Below, piece by piece: positions 1-6,592 of a stretch of 8,953 bases of DNA. The stretch comes from Lachnoclostridium phytofermentans (GTDB taxonomy: Bacteria > Bacillota > Clostridia > Lachnospirales > Lachnospiraceae): assembly GCA_003526525.1 (NCBI GenBank), contig DPVV01000021.1, positions 377-9,329 on the forward strand, given 5' to 3'. Numbering within the stretch: position 1 is the first letter of the stretch; each line of letters begins with the position of its first letter. The notes beneath the pieces were generated by a model. That model did no database searches. It saw only the letters and a program-made list of their open reading frames with translations, and was not told the DNA's origin. The position numbers were made by a program, and so were the translations under genes.

Positions 1-2
1 TA

Positions 3-653
3 AATCTTTACAAGGAAATTGATAAAGTGAATATGAAAGTTGAAAGGAGATTCTATGAAGATAACACAAAGTATGGAGAAATCGATGCATTGGTGCTTCA
101 TGGTATACTTCTTTTAGTTGTTCCTAGGAGGATCATTGAGATTGGTTCTGGGTTTTCAACTGCGGTAATGCTAGATACCAATGAGTATTGTATGGACAAT
201 CGAGTGCAAATGGAATTCATCGAGCCATATCCACAAAGACTAAATAGTTTATTAAGAAAAGATGACAACATTAAGCTACAGGAAGTCTTTTTACAAGATG
301 TGGATATGTCTACTTTTGATAAATTGGAAACAGGGGATATTTTATTTGTTGATTCATCCCATATGGCTAAGATGGGTTCGGATGTTAATAAAATTTTCTT
401 TAACATATTGCCCCGTTTAAAAAGTGGAGTATATGTGCATTTTCATGATATTTTTAAAGACTTTGAATACCCAATAGAATGGATAGAGTTCGGTCGGGTT
501 TGGAATGAATGCTATTTACTTCGAACATTTTTAATGAACAATAATGATTATGAAATCATTTTTTTCTGTGACATGTGGAATGAGCAATTTGAGAAAACAG
601 GATTGTTTGACAAATTTGTTGGAGGTGCCAATATTTGGCTGAGAAAAAAATAA
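3..653 (+). CDS. Class I SAM-dependent methyltransferase (Methyltransf_24-like), 5' end outside the window
   Basis: Probable SAM-dependent methyltransferase acting on a sugar, lipid or small precursor of the surface polysaccharide; the substrate cannot be read from the sequence. Counting from the GTG at 27, the glycine-rich SAM-binding motif IIEIGSGFST lies at residues 36-45. It is followed by an acidic strand end (FIEPYP), then DILFVDSSH and a late VHFHDIF stretch, an order I associate with Methyltransf_24-type enzymes. The reading frame is open to the first bases of the window. The translation upstream of the GTG (YKEIDK just before it) reads like ordinary protein, and family members usually have more sequence before the SAM motif, so I treat the gene as cut at its 5' end. 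The alternative is a start at GTG 27 (208 aa), which has AAGGA at 12-16 as a possible ribosome binding site. The gene ends in TAA just before a region of decayed sequence. Methyltransferase fold: fairly sure. Start and substrate: unsure. Confidence 0.75.
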   Translation, partial: NLYKEIDKVNMKVERRFYEDNTKYGEIDALVLHGILLLVVPRRIIEIGSGFSTAVMLDTNEYCMDNRVQMEFIEPYPQRLNSLLRKDDNIKLQEVFLQDVDMSTFDKLETGDILFVDSSHMAKMGSDVNKIFFNILPRLKSGVYVHFHDIFKDFEYPIEWIEFGRVWNECYLLRTFLMNNNDYEIIFFCDMWNEQFEKTGLFDKFVGGANIWLRKK

Positions 654-654
654 A

Positions 655-931
655 GGGGCACATGCATATGGAAAAAGTATAAATCATGAATTTTAGTGAT
701 GGTATGTTGATGAATTACTTAGATTGCCTAGAGTAATATAATTTAGGGTTTATACTAAAATATTTGTTTCAAGTGATCAAGATAACCATTCAGATTATAC
801 AGCAGAATTCTTAAGCCTAATTAGGACCCTTAAATATTAGAAAATAAAAAGAAGTTCAGGTTTATCAGTATGAAGTGCATAATCCACTTCAACAACCAAC
901 ACATTACTTAATCATTAGTAAGGTTATGTAA
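655..931 (+). pseudogene. Probable gene remnant: stop- and frameshift-broken coding sequence
   Basis: There is no intact ORF here, but two consecutive stretches translate to protein-like sequence. In the frame starting at 655, the translation runs to the stop at 838 with in-frame stops at 694, 697 and 739. It includes WYVDELLRLPRVI (700-738) and, after the third stop, FRVYTKIFVSSDQDN (742-786), continuing to SLIRTLKY. A +1 shift then gives KEVQVYQYEVHNPLQQPTHY (848-907) followed by LIISKVM and a stop at 929. Joined, they would read as the C-terminal part of one protein. Its ending has the feel of some methyltransferase C-termini, but I do not recognise the family with confidence. Long protein-like stretches in a region this AT-rich, with few indels, suggest recent decay rather than chance. 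They could still be coincidental. Confidence 0.45.
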
Positions 932-942
932 GAGAAGAAGAA

Positions 943-1064
943 ATGAAAATAGTAACAGCTATTTATTATTGCAATTCAATTAAGAAGAGAACTTGTTGAG
1001 AGAGGCTATGACAGGTGATTTCCCTAAAGGATATATATAGAACAAACATAAGGATGTGATGTAA
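943..1064 (+). pseudogene. Possible second gene remnant in shifting frames
   Basis: An ATG at 943 behind a purine-rich stretch (AGAGAAGAAG, 931-940) opens a short frame beginning MKIVTAIYYCNSIKK, which stops at 997. The neighbouring frame then supplies RELVERGYD (986-1012), and the third frame supplies DFPKGYI, a stop at 1038, then NKHKDVM and a stop at 1062. Together these look like one coding sequence interrupted by two frameshifts and a nonsense codon. The family is not recognised. The short ORF at 1064 may be its tail. The evidence is weaker than for the preceding remnant because each open piece is short. Confidence 0.3.
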
Positions 1065-1126
1065 TGGATAATATTATTCTCTATGAAACAGGGAAATATT
1101 GTGCATGCGGTGGTGAAAAGAGATGA
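1064..1126 (+). CDS. Candidate 20-residue ORF overlapping the next gene's start
   Basis: ATG at 1064, with AAGGA at 1050-1054 at suitable spacing, opens a 20-codon frame. It contains the Cys-Gly cluster YCACGG and ends in TGA at 1124, so stop and start overlap as ATGA with the glycosyltransferase-like gene at 1123. The overlap is typical of translational coupling, so this could be a leader peptide. It is equally likely to be the last in-frame scrap of the decayed sequence upstream. No known family is recognised, and one good spacing is weak evidence that it is translated. Confidence 0.2.
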   Translation: MDNIILYETGKYCACGGEKR

Positions 1127-2673
1127 ATAAGACGATACCAAAAGTTATAGCCATTTACCTACCCCAGTTTCATGAAACTGACGATAATAATCGATGGTGG
1201 GGTAAAGGATTTACAGATTGGGAATCTGTAAAAAATTCGGAAAAATGTTTTGAGGGACATGAAGCGCCTTGGACTCCATTAGAGGAAAATTATTATGATT
1301 TAAGCAAGTATGAAACAATGAAGTTTCAAGCTGAAATGGCAAAGAAATATGGAATTGGTGGCTTTTCCTTTTATCATTATTACTTTGAAAAAGGTAAAAT
1401 GGAGTTAGAATTACCGGCAGAAAATCTTCTTAAATGGCAGGATATCGATATGCCTTTCTGTTTTAATTGGGCTAGTGCGTCGTGGATTAAATCATGGAGT
1501 AAAATTGGTGGAGATATTTGGAATGAAAAGTATGAGAAAGGCGAAGTTGATGCTTCTAATGGCATATTAGTAAGACAAGATTATGGGGATAAAGAAGATT
1601 GGCAGAAACATTTTGAATATTTGTTGCCATTTTTTAAGGATGAGAGATATATAAGAATTGATAATAAGCCAATGTTTATATTTTATAGACCAAATGAGGT
1701 GAAGCAATTAAATCCTATGGTAGAGTTATGGAGAAAGCTTGCAACTAAAGCGGGATTGGAAGGCCTTTATTTGATAGGAGTGAATACTAATATTTCGGAT
1801 ATGGAACTGGATGCAGCTATGCTTTATGAGCCTAGGACGTCGATTAATAATCTGAATGATCAAGGAAAGGCTTTTATCAATAATGGTGTTAGATGCTTTG
1901 AATACTCCGATATATGGGATTCGATTATAAATTGTAAGCCATATGTTGGGTGTAAGACGTTTTACACAGGAATCGCTGGATACGATGATACTCCTCGTCG
2001 TGGTAAAAGTGGTGAATGTATCGTTCATAACACTCCGGAAATCTTTAAGGATGGATTGATACGTCTTTTGAAAAAAAGTGTACAGGCAGGTAATGAGTTG
2101 GTTTTTATTAATGCATGGAATGAATGGGGAGAGGGAATGTACCTTGAACCTGATGAAAAGCATAAATTTTCATATCTGGAATCTGTTAGTGATGCAATAA
2201 AGCTGATATCGGAGCAAATTGAAACAATAGAACTAACCAAAGAAGATGTCAGCAATAATAAAGAGATTACCATACTAAAAAAGGATATAAAAAAGTATAA
2301 GTCATTTACAGAGCTTTTGATTAAGTGGCTTGAAATAGAACGATATAGGAAATTTGATTTTACGGGCTACTTTGAAAAGCAAGGAGTAAAATCTGTAGCA
2401 ATATATGGAATGGCCATGCTAGGAAAGCAGCTATATCAACAACTGAAAGACGAGGAAATTCAACTTCAGTATGGTATAGACCGTTATTTTGGTCAATATG
2501 GCGTGAATTTCAAAATCATAAGACCAGAAGAGGATTTTCCATCTGTTGATGCAATAATAGTTACTACTTTTGATAATGAACAGATAATTAAAATGATCAA
2601 TAAAAAAAGTAAAGCTAAAGTGTTTGTTATAGATGAACTTATTGAACATTTTTGGAGAAATGTATATGAGTGA
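1123..2673 (+). CDS. WbsX-type glycosyltransferase / GH99-like protein with C-terminal Rossmann-like domain
   Basis: Member of the WbsX (Glyco_tran_WbsX, GH99-like) family found in O-antigen and capsule clusters. Members are usually called glycosyltransferases, although the fold resembles glycoside hydrolase family 99, so the reaction is uncertain. Seen in the 516 residues: the family opening AIYLPQFHETDDNNRWWGKG near residues 10-29, GFTDWE just after it, KYGIGGFSFYHYYF around 83-96, and NAWNEWGEGMYLEPD at 330-344. Residues about 364-411 are charged and probably helical, forming a linker. A separate domain follows (about 415-510) with VAIYGMAMLGK at 425-435, a dinucleotide-binding-like strand-loop-helix in which the middle glycine of GxGxxG is replaced. 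Related domains occur in two neighbouring proteins. No signal peptide or membrane segment is seen, so it is probably cytoplasmic. A GGTGG at 1109-1113 precedes the ATG. Its last 8 bases overlap the Stealth gene start. Confidence 0.85.
   Translation: MNKTIPKVIAIYLPQFHETDDNNRWWGKGFTDWESVKNSEKCFEGHEAPWTPLEENYYDLSKYETMKFQAEMAKKYGIGGFSFYHYYFEKGKMELELPAENLLKWQDIDMPFCFNWASASWIKSWSKIGGDIWNEKYEKGEVDASNGILVRQDYGDKEDWQKHFEYLLPFFKDERYIRIDNKPMFIFYRPNEVKQLNPMVELWRKLATKAGLEGLYLIGVNTNISDMELDAAMLYEPRTSINNLNDQGKAFINNGVRCFEYSDIWDSIINCKPYVGCKTFYTGIAGYDDTPRRGKSGECIVHNTPEIFKDGLIRLLKKSVQAGNELVFINAWNEWGEGMYLEPDEKHKFSYLESVSDAIKLISEQIETIELTKEDVSNNKEITILKKDIKKYKSFTELLIKWLEIERYRKFDFTGYFEKQGVKSVAIYGMAMLGKQLYQQLKDEEIQLQYGIDRYFGQYGVNFKIIRPEEDFPSVDAIIVTTFDNEQIIKMINKKSKAKVFVIDELIEHFWRNVYE
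2654..2657 (+). promoter_or_regulatory. Ribosome binding site deciding the Stealth gene start
   Basis: GGAG lies 8 bases before the ATG at 2666 but only 2 bases before the ATG at 2660, and it lies downstream of the ATG at 2633. This selects 2666 as the start, which overlaps the previous stop as ATGAGTGA. Confidence 0.6.
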
Positions 2674-3679
2674 AAAAATAGATATTATCATCCCATGGGT
2701 TGATGGCAATGACCCATCTTGGCTAAAGGTAAAATTAGAGACAGAGAAAAAATATAATATTAATAATAAAGCTAATTCAAATGTAAGATATGAGAGTTGG
2801 GATAATTTACATTATGTTTTCAGAGCAATTGAACGATTTATGCCTTGGGTTAATCATATATTTTTAGTAACATGTGGACACTTACCTGAATTTATAAACT
2901 TAGATAATCCAAAGCTTAGAACGATTAAACACAGTGACTATATTCCGAAGGAGTATTTGCCAACATTTAATTCCAATGTTATTGAGCTTAATTATCATCG
3001 AATACAGGATTTAAGTGAAAACTACATTTTATTTAATGATGATTGCTTTCCTTTATTACCAATTCCAGCAGAGTATTATTTTAAGGAAGGAATTCCATGT
3101 GATCAAGCGATAGAAAGTCCTATTATGCCAGTAGATGTGGGCGCAATTTCTAATTATGCAAGCTATGTTAAGGCGAATAATGTTCTGTTGATCAATAAAC
3201 ATTTTTCTAAGAGAGTGGTTCAGAAAAAAAATTGGGAAAAGTGGTATTATGAGGGGTATGGTGAACTCCTTGATAGAAATAGAGGTTTGGACTATTGGAA
3301 TAATTTTGCGGGATTTCATGATTATCATATGCCAGTTCCATTAAAGAAATCAACCCTGAGCCATATATGGGAAATAGAAGGTGAACAATTGGACATGGTA
3401 TCCCATAATCAATTTCGTATGGCGTCAGATCTTAGTCAGTGTATTTCAAGATATTGGCAGTTATGTACTGGTGATTTTGTGCCACAAAAATCCATTGGAA
3501 AACCATATCTAGTAACCATAGATAATTATACTGAGGTAGCAGAAGGGATTCGAAACAGAGTATGCCAAATGGTATGTCTGACTGAAGACTGTACCCCAGA
3601 TGAGTTTGTTATTATTAGAACTGCCATAAATAGTGCTTTGCAAGATATTCTCCCAGATAAATGTGGCTTTGAAAAATAG
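2666..3679 (+). CDS. Stealth-family sugar-phosphate transferase
   Basis: Stealth proteins are relatives of the vertebrate GlcNAc-1-phosphotransferase. Bacterial members transfer a hexose-1-phosphate from a nucleotide sugar to make phosphodiester-linked capsule polymers. With the start at 2666 the protein has 337 residues, a normal length. Conserved region 1 is IDIIIPWVDGNDPSW at residues 5-19. Region 2 spans about 39-130 and keeps RYESWDNLHYVFRAIERFMP, a later LPTFNSNVIE at 98-107, HRI at 111-113 and the acidic FNDDCF at 123-128. A histidine-rich later part (about 213-260, with FHDYHMPVP and FRMASDLSQC) matches the expected region 3. No signal peptide or membrane segment is seen. Its 8-base overlap with the WbsX-type gene implies coupled translation. 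The linkage sugar is unknown. A start further upstream at 2633 is possible but has no good ribosome binding site. Confidence 0.9.
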   Translation: MSEKIDIIIPWVDGNDPSWLKVKLETEKKYNINNKANSNVRYESWDNLHYVFRAIERFMPWVNHIFLVTCGHLPEFINLDNPKLRTIKHSDYIPKEYLPTFNSNVIELNYHRIQDLSENYILFNDDCFPLLPIPAEYYFKEGIPCDQAIESPIMPVDVGAISNYASYVKANNVLLINKHFSKRVVQKKNWEKWYYEGYGELLDRNRGLDYWNNFAGFHDYHMPVPLKKSTLSHIWEIEGEQLDMVSHNQFRMASDLSQCISRYWQLCTGDFVPQKSIGKPYLVTIDNYTEVAEGIRNRVCQMVCLTEDCTPDEFVIIRTAINSALQDILPDKCGFEK

Positions 3680-3691
3680 AGGGGGATTTTT

Positions 3692-4825
3692 ATGATTTTA
3701 AGAAATTCTGATTATGTAGCGTTAGTAAAGAGGATGAAAGAAAACAATAGCAAGGTGATTGTATATGGGGCTGGAATGGTTGGCCAAATAATTGTTCCAT
3801 ATCTTGTCCGTGAGTATAATCTGTATAACTTAATCGACTGCTTTATTGATATGGATAAGAGAAAAAATGGTCAAAAAGTAGTAATCGATAACTATTCTTA
3901 CGAGATCAGAACCCCAGATTATTTAGAGTCATCTAAGGAAAACCTTATTCTTTTAATCACTAATAGTAGGTTTATTCCAGTAGTTCGCTTTCTTGATAGT
4001 ATAGGTGCACTAAATGATGCAGAGGGATATATTATTCCTATGATGCAGATCCATGCAATCGACAATGAAGAGCCAATTCATATTGAACGAATTAATGAAA
4101 TAGAAATAATACCTAGAAAGATTCATTATTGTTGGTTTGGAGGTAAAGAAATACCAGAGTTTTTACAAAACTGTATTAATTCTTGGAAAGAGTTATGCCC
4201 TGACTATGAGATCATTGAGTGGAATGAAAGTAACTATGATGTGAATAAGCATAAATTTACGAAAGAAGCATTTGAACAGAAAAAATATGGTTTTGTTACA
4301 GATGTAGCAAGATTGGACATCTTGTATGAGAATGGTGGAATCTATCTTGATACGGATGTAACCCTGATAAAGAATCTGGATGATTGCCTTTACCAGCAAG
4401 GATTTGTTGGTGTTGAAAAATGGGGTAATGTAAATACAGGCGGTGGATGTGGATTTATGAAACAACATCCTATGTTGAAACAAATGCTTGATCATAGAGT
4501 ACATTTTTCATTTGTTATGGAAGATGAATCACTAAATATGGATACAAATGGAATATACGAGACGAATATTTTCCTTGCGAAAGGATTTAAACCTAATAAT
4601 TCTATGCAGATAATAGGTGGAGTAACAGTATATCCACCATATATCAATCATCCATATGATTATATGAGCGGTGAAATGCACATAAAGGATTCCACAGTTT
4701 CTATTCATCATTTTAATGGCGGATGGATGAAGGAAGATGATCTACTTAACCGTAAAAAAACGCAGGATGAATACAAAAATATAGTTGAGCGTATTGATAG
4801 AACGGAGCAAGAAATTGATGGATGA
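3692..4825 (+). CDS. GT32-type glycosyltransferase with N-terminal Rossmann-like domain
   Basis: Two-domain protein of 377 residues. The C-terminal part (from about 139) is a DXD-containing transferase of the GT32 / Gly_transf_sug (OCH1-like) kind. It starts IPRKIHYCWFGG (140-151), continues to FVTDVARLDILYENGGIYLD and keeps the metal-binding DTDV at 220-223. It should transfer a sugar from a nucleotide donor to the growing repeat unit; donor and acceptor are unknown. The N-terminal part (about 18-115) is a Rossmann-like domain opening VIVYGAGMVGQ. It resembles the C-terminal domain of the WbsX-type protein and the N-terminal domain of the next protein. A strong GAGGGGG (3679-3685) overlaps the previous stop region and sets the start at 3692. 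The last 8 bases overlap the next gene as ATGGATGA. The protein is probably soluble or membrane-associated, as no membrane helix is seen. Confidence 0.87.
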   Translation: MILRNSDYVALVKRMKENNSKVIVYGAGMVGQIIVPYLVREYNLYNLIDCFIDMDKRKNGQKVVIDNYSYEIRTPDYLESSKENLILLITNSRFIPVVRFLDSIGALNDAEGYIIPMMQIHAIDNEEPIHIERINEIEIIPRKIHYCWFGGKEIPEFLQNCINSWKELCPDYEIIEWNESNYDVNKHKFTKEAFEQKKYGFVTDVARLDILYENGGIYLDTDVTLIKNLDDCLYQQGFVGVEKWGNVNTGGGCGFMKQHPMLKQMLDHRVHFSFVMEDESLNMDTNGIYETNIFLAKGFKPNNSMQIIGGVTVYPPYINHPYDYMSGEMHIKDSTVSIHHFNGGWMKEDDLLNRKKTQDEYKNIVERIDRTEQEIDG

Positions 4826-5879
4826 TAAAATTAAAGTGTTGCAGCAGATTTACAGCTGGATGGAGGACGATGAATCAAAAGAAATATACCTAAATAGACT
4901 AAATTTTGTTATTTCCCATGATTATAAATATATGAGGAACATAATAAGCAAATATGTTCCAGATATGGCAGCCTTAAATGATAGTGAGATACCAAAGCTC
5001 TTAAAGAAAATTCCGAAAGAACAGAAATTTATTCTTTATGGTGCCGGAGAAGATGCTAGGGCGAATCTCTGTTATTTTATAAATGACGAAAGATTTCTAG
5101 GCTTTTGTGACTATGACACTCAAAAGCAAGTAATGGGTGTCGATGGGGTTCGGGTAATTAGTCCAGAACAATTGTTACAAGACAAAGCATGTACAATAAT
5201 AATAAGCACGCATAGAGGCTATGATGCAATAAGAGAGTTCCTTTTAAAAAATGGAGTGAATGGTGAACGCATATTTTCTATGGGGCCATATATGTTTGCA
5301 ATGCAGAAGGAGCAATACTTTAATCCTGACTTTATGACCTTTGAAGAAGAGGTATTTGTTGATGCTGGATGTTGTGATTTGGGAACCACGCTAAGGCTGA
5401 AACAACATTGCAAAAAATTAAAAAGGGTATACGCTTTTGAACCTGATAAATCAAATTATGAAACATGCATCAAAGCGGCAGAGAAGAACTTTGATAAAGA
5501 TGTAATAAGGACATATTGTAAAGGAACTTGGAGTAAACGAAAGACGCTTTATTTTTCTGCCACTAGTGACGGATCATCTTGTATATCTGAAAGCGGTACC
5601 GAATGCATTGAAGTTATAACCATAGATGAGGTTGTTGATCCTAACGAAAGAGTAACTTTTATAAAGATGGATGTCGAAGGATCAGAATTAGAATCTTTAA
5701 AAGGTGCTGAAAATACAATTAGACGTGATAAGCCTAAGTTAGCTATTTGTATTTATCATAAGCCGGAAGATATGTATGAGATTCCTTTATTTATAAAGCA
5801 TATTGTACCAGAGTATATGTTATATATGAGACATCATTCAAATGGAGATGGCGAAACTGCATTATATGCAATTCCATAA
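4818..5879 (+). CDS. FkbM-family methyltransferase with N-terminal Rossmann-like domain
   Basis: FkbM-family SAM-dependent O-methyltransferase, most likely methylating a sugar hydroxyl of the repeat unit. With ATG 4818 the protein has 353 residues. The methyltransferase part (about 178-350) shows the SAM motif VFVDAGCCDLGTTL around 179-192, the acidic strand end YAFEPD at 205-210, and the family signature IKMDVEGSELESLKGA near 283-298. The N-terminal part includes a Rossmann-like domain (about 65-165) opening FILYGAGED at 71-79, the third such domain in this run of genes. The first 60 residues are charged and probably helical. I chose ATG 4818 because GGAG at 4804-4807 lies 10 bases upstream and because the 8-base overlap (ATGGATGA) repeats the junction seen at 2666. 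A TTG at 4785 would add 11 residues inside the previous gene and lacks support. A 40-base gap separates this gene from the next, ending this coupled block. Confidence 0.87.
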   Translation: MDDKIKVLQQIYSWMEDDESKEIYLNRLNFVISHDYKYMRNIISKYVPDMAALNDSEIPKLLKKIPKEQKFILYGAGEDARANLCYFINDERFLGFCDYDTQKQVMGVDGVRVISPEQLLQDKACTIIISTHRGYDAIREFLLKNGVNGERIFSMGPYMFAMQKEQYFNPDFMTFEEEVFVDAGCCDLGTTLRLKQHCKKLKRVYAFEPDKSNYETCIKAAEKNFDKDVIRTYCKGTWSKRKTLYFSATSDGSSCISESGTECIEVITIDEVVDPNERVTFIKMDVEGSELESLKGAENTIRRDKPKLAICIYHKPEDMYEIPLFIKHIVPEYMLYMRHHSNGDGETALYAIP

Positions 5880-5904
5880 AAATATATGTAGGGAATAAGT
5901 AAAA

Positions 5905-5909
5905 AGGAG
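5905..5909 (+). promoter_or_regulatory. Ribosome binding site of the epimerase gene
   Basis: AGGAG lies 10 bases before the ATG at 5920, inside the only sizeable gap (5880-5919) between intact genes in the main run. I see no terminator hairpin in this gap, so transcription may simply read through. Confidence 0.6.
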
Positions 5910-5919
5910 TAACGAGAAA

Positions 5920-6576
5920 ATGCAGTTTGAATTGAATGCGTCTATGATGTGCGCTAATTATGCACATCTGGAGACAGAAATAAAAATGCTTGATGAGGCT
6001 GGAATTGACTCATTTCATATAGATATTATGGATGGTCGATATGTACCTAATTTTTCCATGTCTTTAAATGATATGAAGTACATTGCATCAGCCACGAAAA
6101 AGCCTTTGGATGTGCATCTTATGATAGAACATCCAAATAACATGATATATTTGTTTTTAGATAGTCTTAGAAAAGGGGATACTGTATATATTCATCCGGA
6201 GGCGGAGTATCATCCATCCACAACATTGCAGAAGATTATTAATGCAGGTATGGTTCCAGGAATCGCAATCAACCCGGGAACAAGCGTTGAAACTGTCTAT
6301 GAGATGTTAAGGATTGTGGACAAGGTGCTTGTCATGTCCGTAAACCCTGGAAATGCCGGTCAGATGTATCTTCCTTACGTAGGGAAGAAGATTACAAAAC
6401 TTCTCGCTATGAAGGAAGAGATGAATTTTAAACTATATTGGGATGGTGCCTGCTCTTCAGATAGAATTTCGGAGTATGCTCCGAGAGGAGTGGATGGTTT
6501 TGTACTTGGTACAACGATACTTTTCGGAAAAGATAAATCTTATGGTGAAATCATAAAAGATGTCAGGAAATTATAG
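5920..6576 (+). CDS. Ribulose-phosphate / allulose-6-phosphate 3-epimerase family protein
   Basis: TIM-barrel metal-dependent 3-epimerase of ketose phosphates, 218 residues, the normal length. The residues expected for metal binding and catalysis are present: Ser8 (NASMMC), His33 and Asp35 (FHIDIMDG), His66 (DVHLMIEHP) and Asp175 (YWDGAC). The phosphate-binding parts differ from standard ribulose-5-phosphate 3-epimerase: MSVNPGNAGQ replaces the usual NPGFGGQ, and DGAC replaces DGG. From memory, AGQ and DGSC, together with SLMC and LHPE, are found in E. coli allulose-6-phosphate epimerase AlsE, so the substrate may be either a pentulose or a hexulose phosphate. Its position before a cytidylyltransferase and a polyol dehydrogenase suggests it supplies the ketose phosphate that is reduced to a polyol phosphate. 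The family call is sure; the substrate is not, so no gene symbol is given. Confidence 0.85.
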   Translation: MQFELNASMMCANYAHLETEIKMLDEAGIDSFHIDIMDGRYVPNFSMSLNDMKYIASATKKPLDVHLMIEHPNNMIYLFLDSLRKGDTVYIHPEAEYHPSTTLQKIINAGMVPGIAINPGTSVETVYEMLRIVDKVLVMSVNPGNAGQMYLPYVGKKITKLLAMKEEMNFKLYWDGACSSDRISEYAPRGVDGFVLGTTILFGKDKSYGEIIKDVRKL

Positions 6577-6580
6577 TTCT

Positions 6581-6586
6581 GAGGTG
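6581..6586 (+). promoter_or_regulatory. Ribosome binding site deciding the cytidylyltransferase start
   Basis: GAGGTG sits 6 bases before ATG 6593 and just after the epimerase stop (6574-6576). It favours 6593 over the ATG at 6560, which lies inside the epimerase gene and would add 11 residues with no family resemblance. Confidence 0.6.
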
Positions 6587-6592
6587 GATGTT

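Larger units (their letters stand above)
654..1122 (+). other. Long gene-poor stretch inside the cluster
   Basis: About 470 bases between the first methyltransferase and the WbsX-type gene hold no intact gene beyond the 20-codon ORF at 1064. Its content is best explained as remnants of coding sequence (described separately at 655-931 and 943-1064). I see no terminator hairpin with a T tract, no transposase or inverted-repeat pair, and no RNA gene. A TATAAT at 737-742 has no good -35 partner. Confidence 0.6.

Noticed and set aside
737..742. TATAAT as a -10 element of an internal promoter
   Set aside because: The nearest TTGATG (707-712) is 24 bases upstream, too far; a better-spaced hexamer (TTACTT) is a poor match. 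It lies in AT-rich remnant sequence where such hexamers arise by chance.
811..833. Inverted repeat around the palindrome CCTAATTAGG (816-825) with flanking TTAAG/CTTAA
   Set aside because: There is no T tract, so it is not a terminator. It falls inside the protein-like remnant frame and has no second copy that I found.
1726..2163. 145-codon antisense frame inside the WbsX-type gene
   Set aside because: It is fully covered by a well-supported + strand gene, has no recognisable domain, and the translation is rich in Ser/Ile/Thr as expected of a reverse-strand shadow.
2633..2665. Upstream start (ATG 2633) for the Stealth gene
   Set aside because: It would add 11 residues read from inside the previous gene, has no ribosome binding site at proper spacing, and the family's first motif begins right after the ATG at 2666.
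4785..4817. TTG 4785 as the start of the FkbM gene
   Set aside because: A rare start codon without a clear ribosome binding site; ATG 4818 has GGAG 10 bases upstream.
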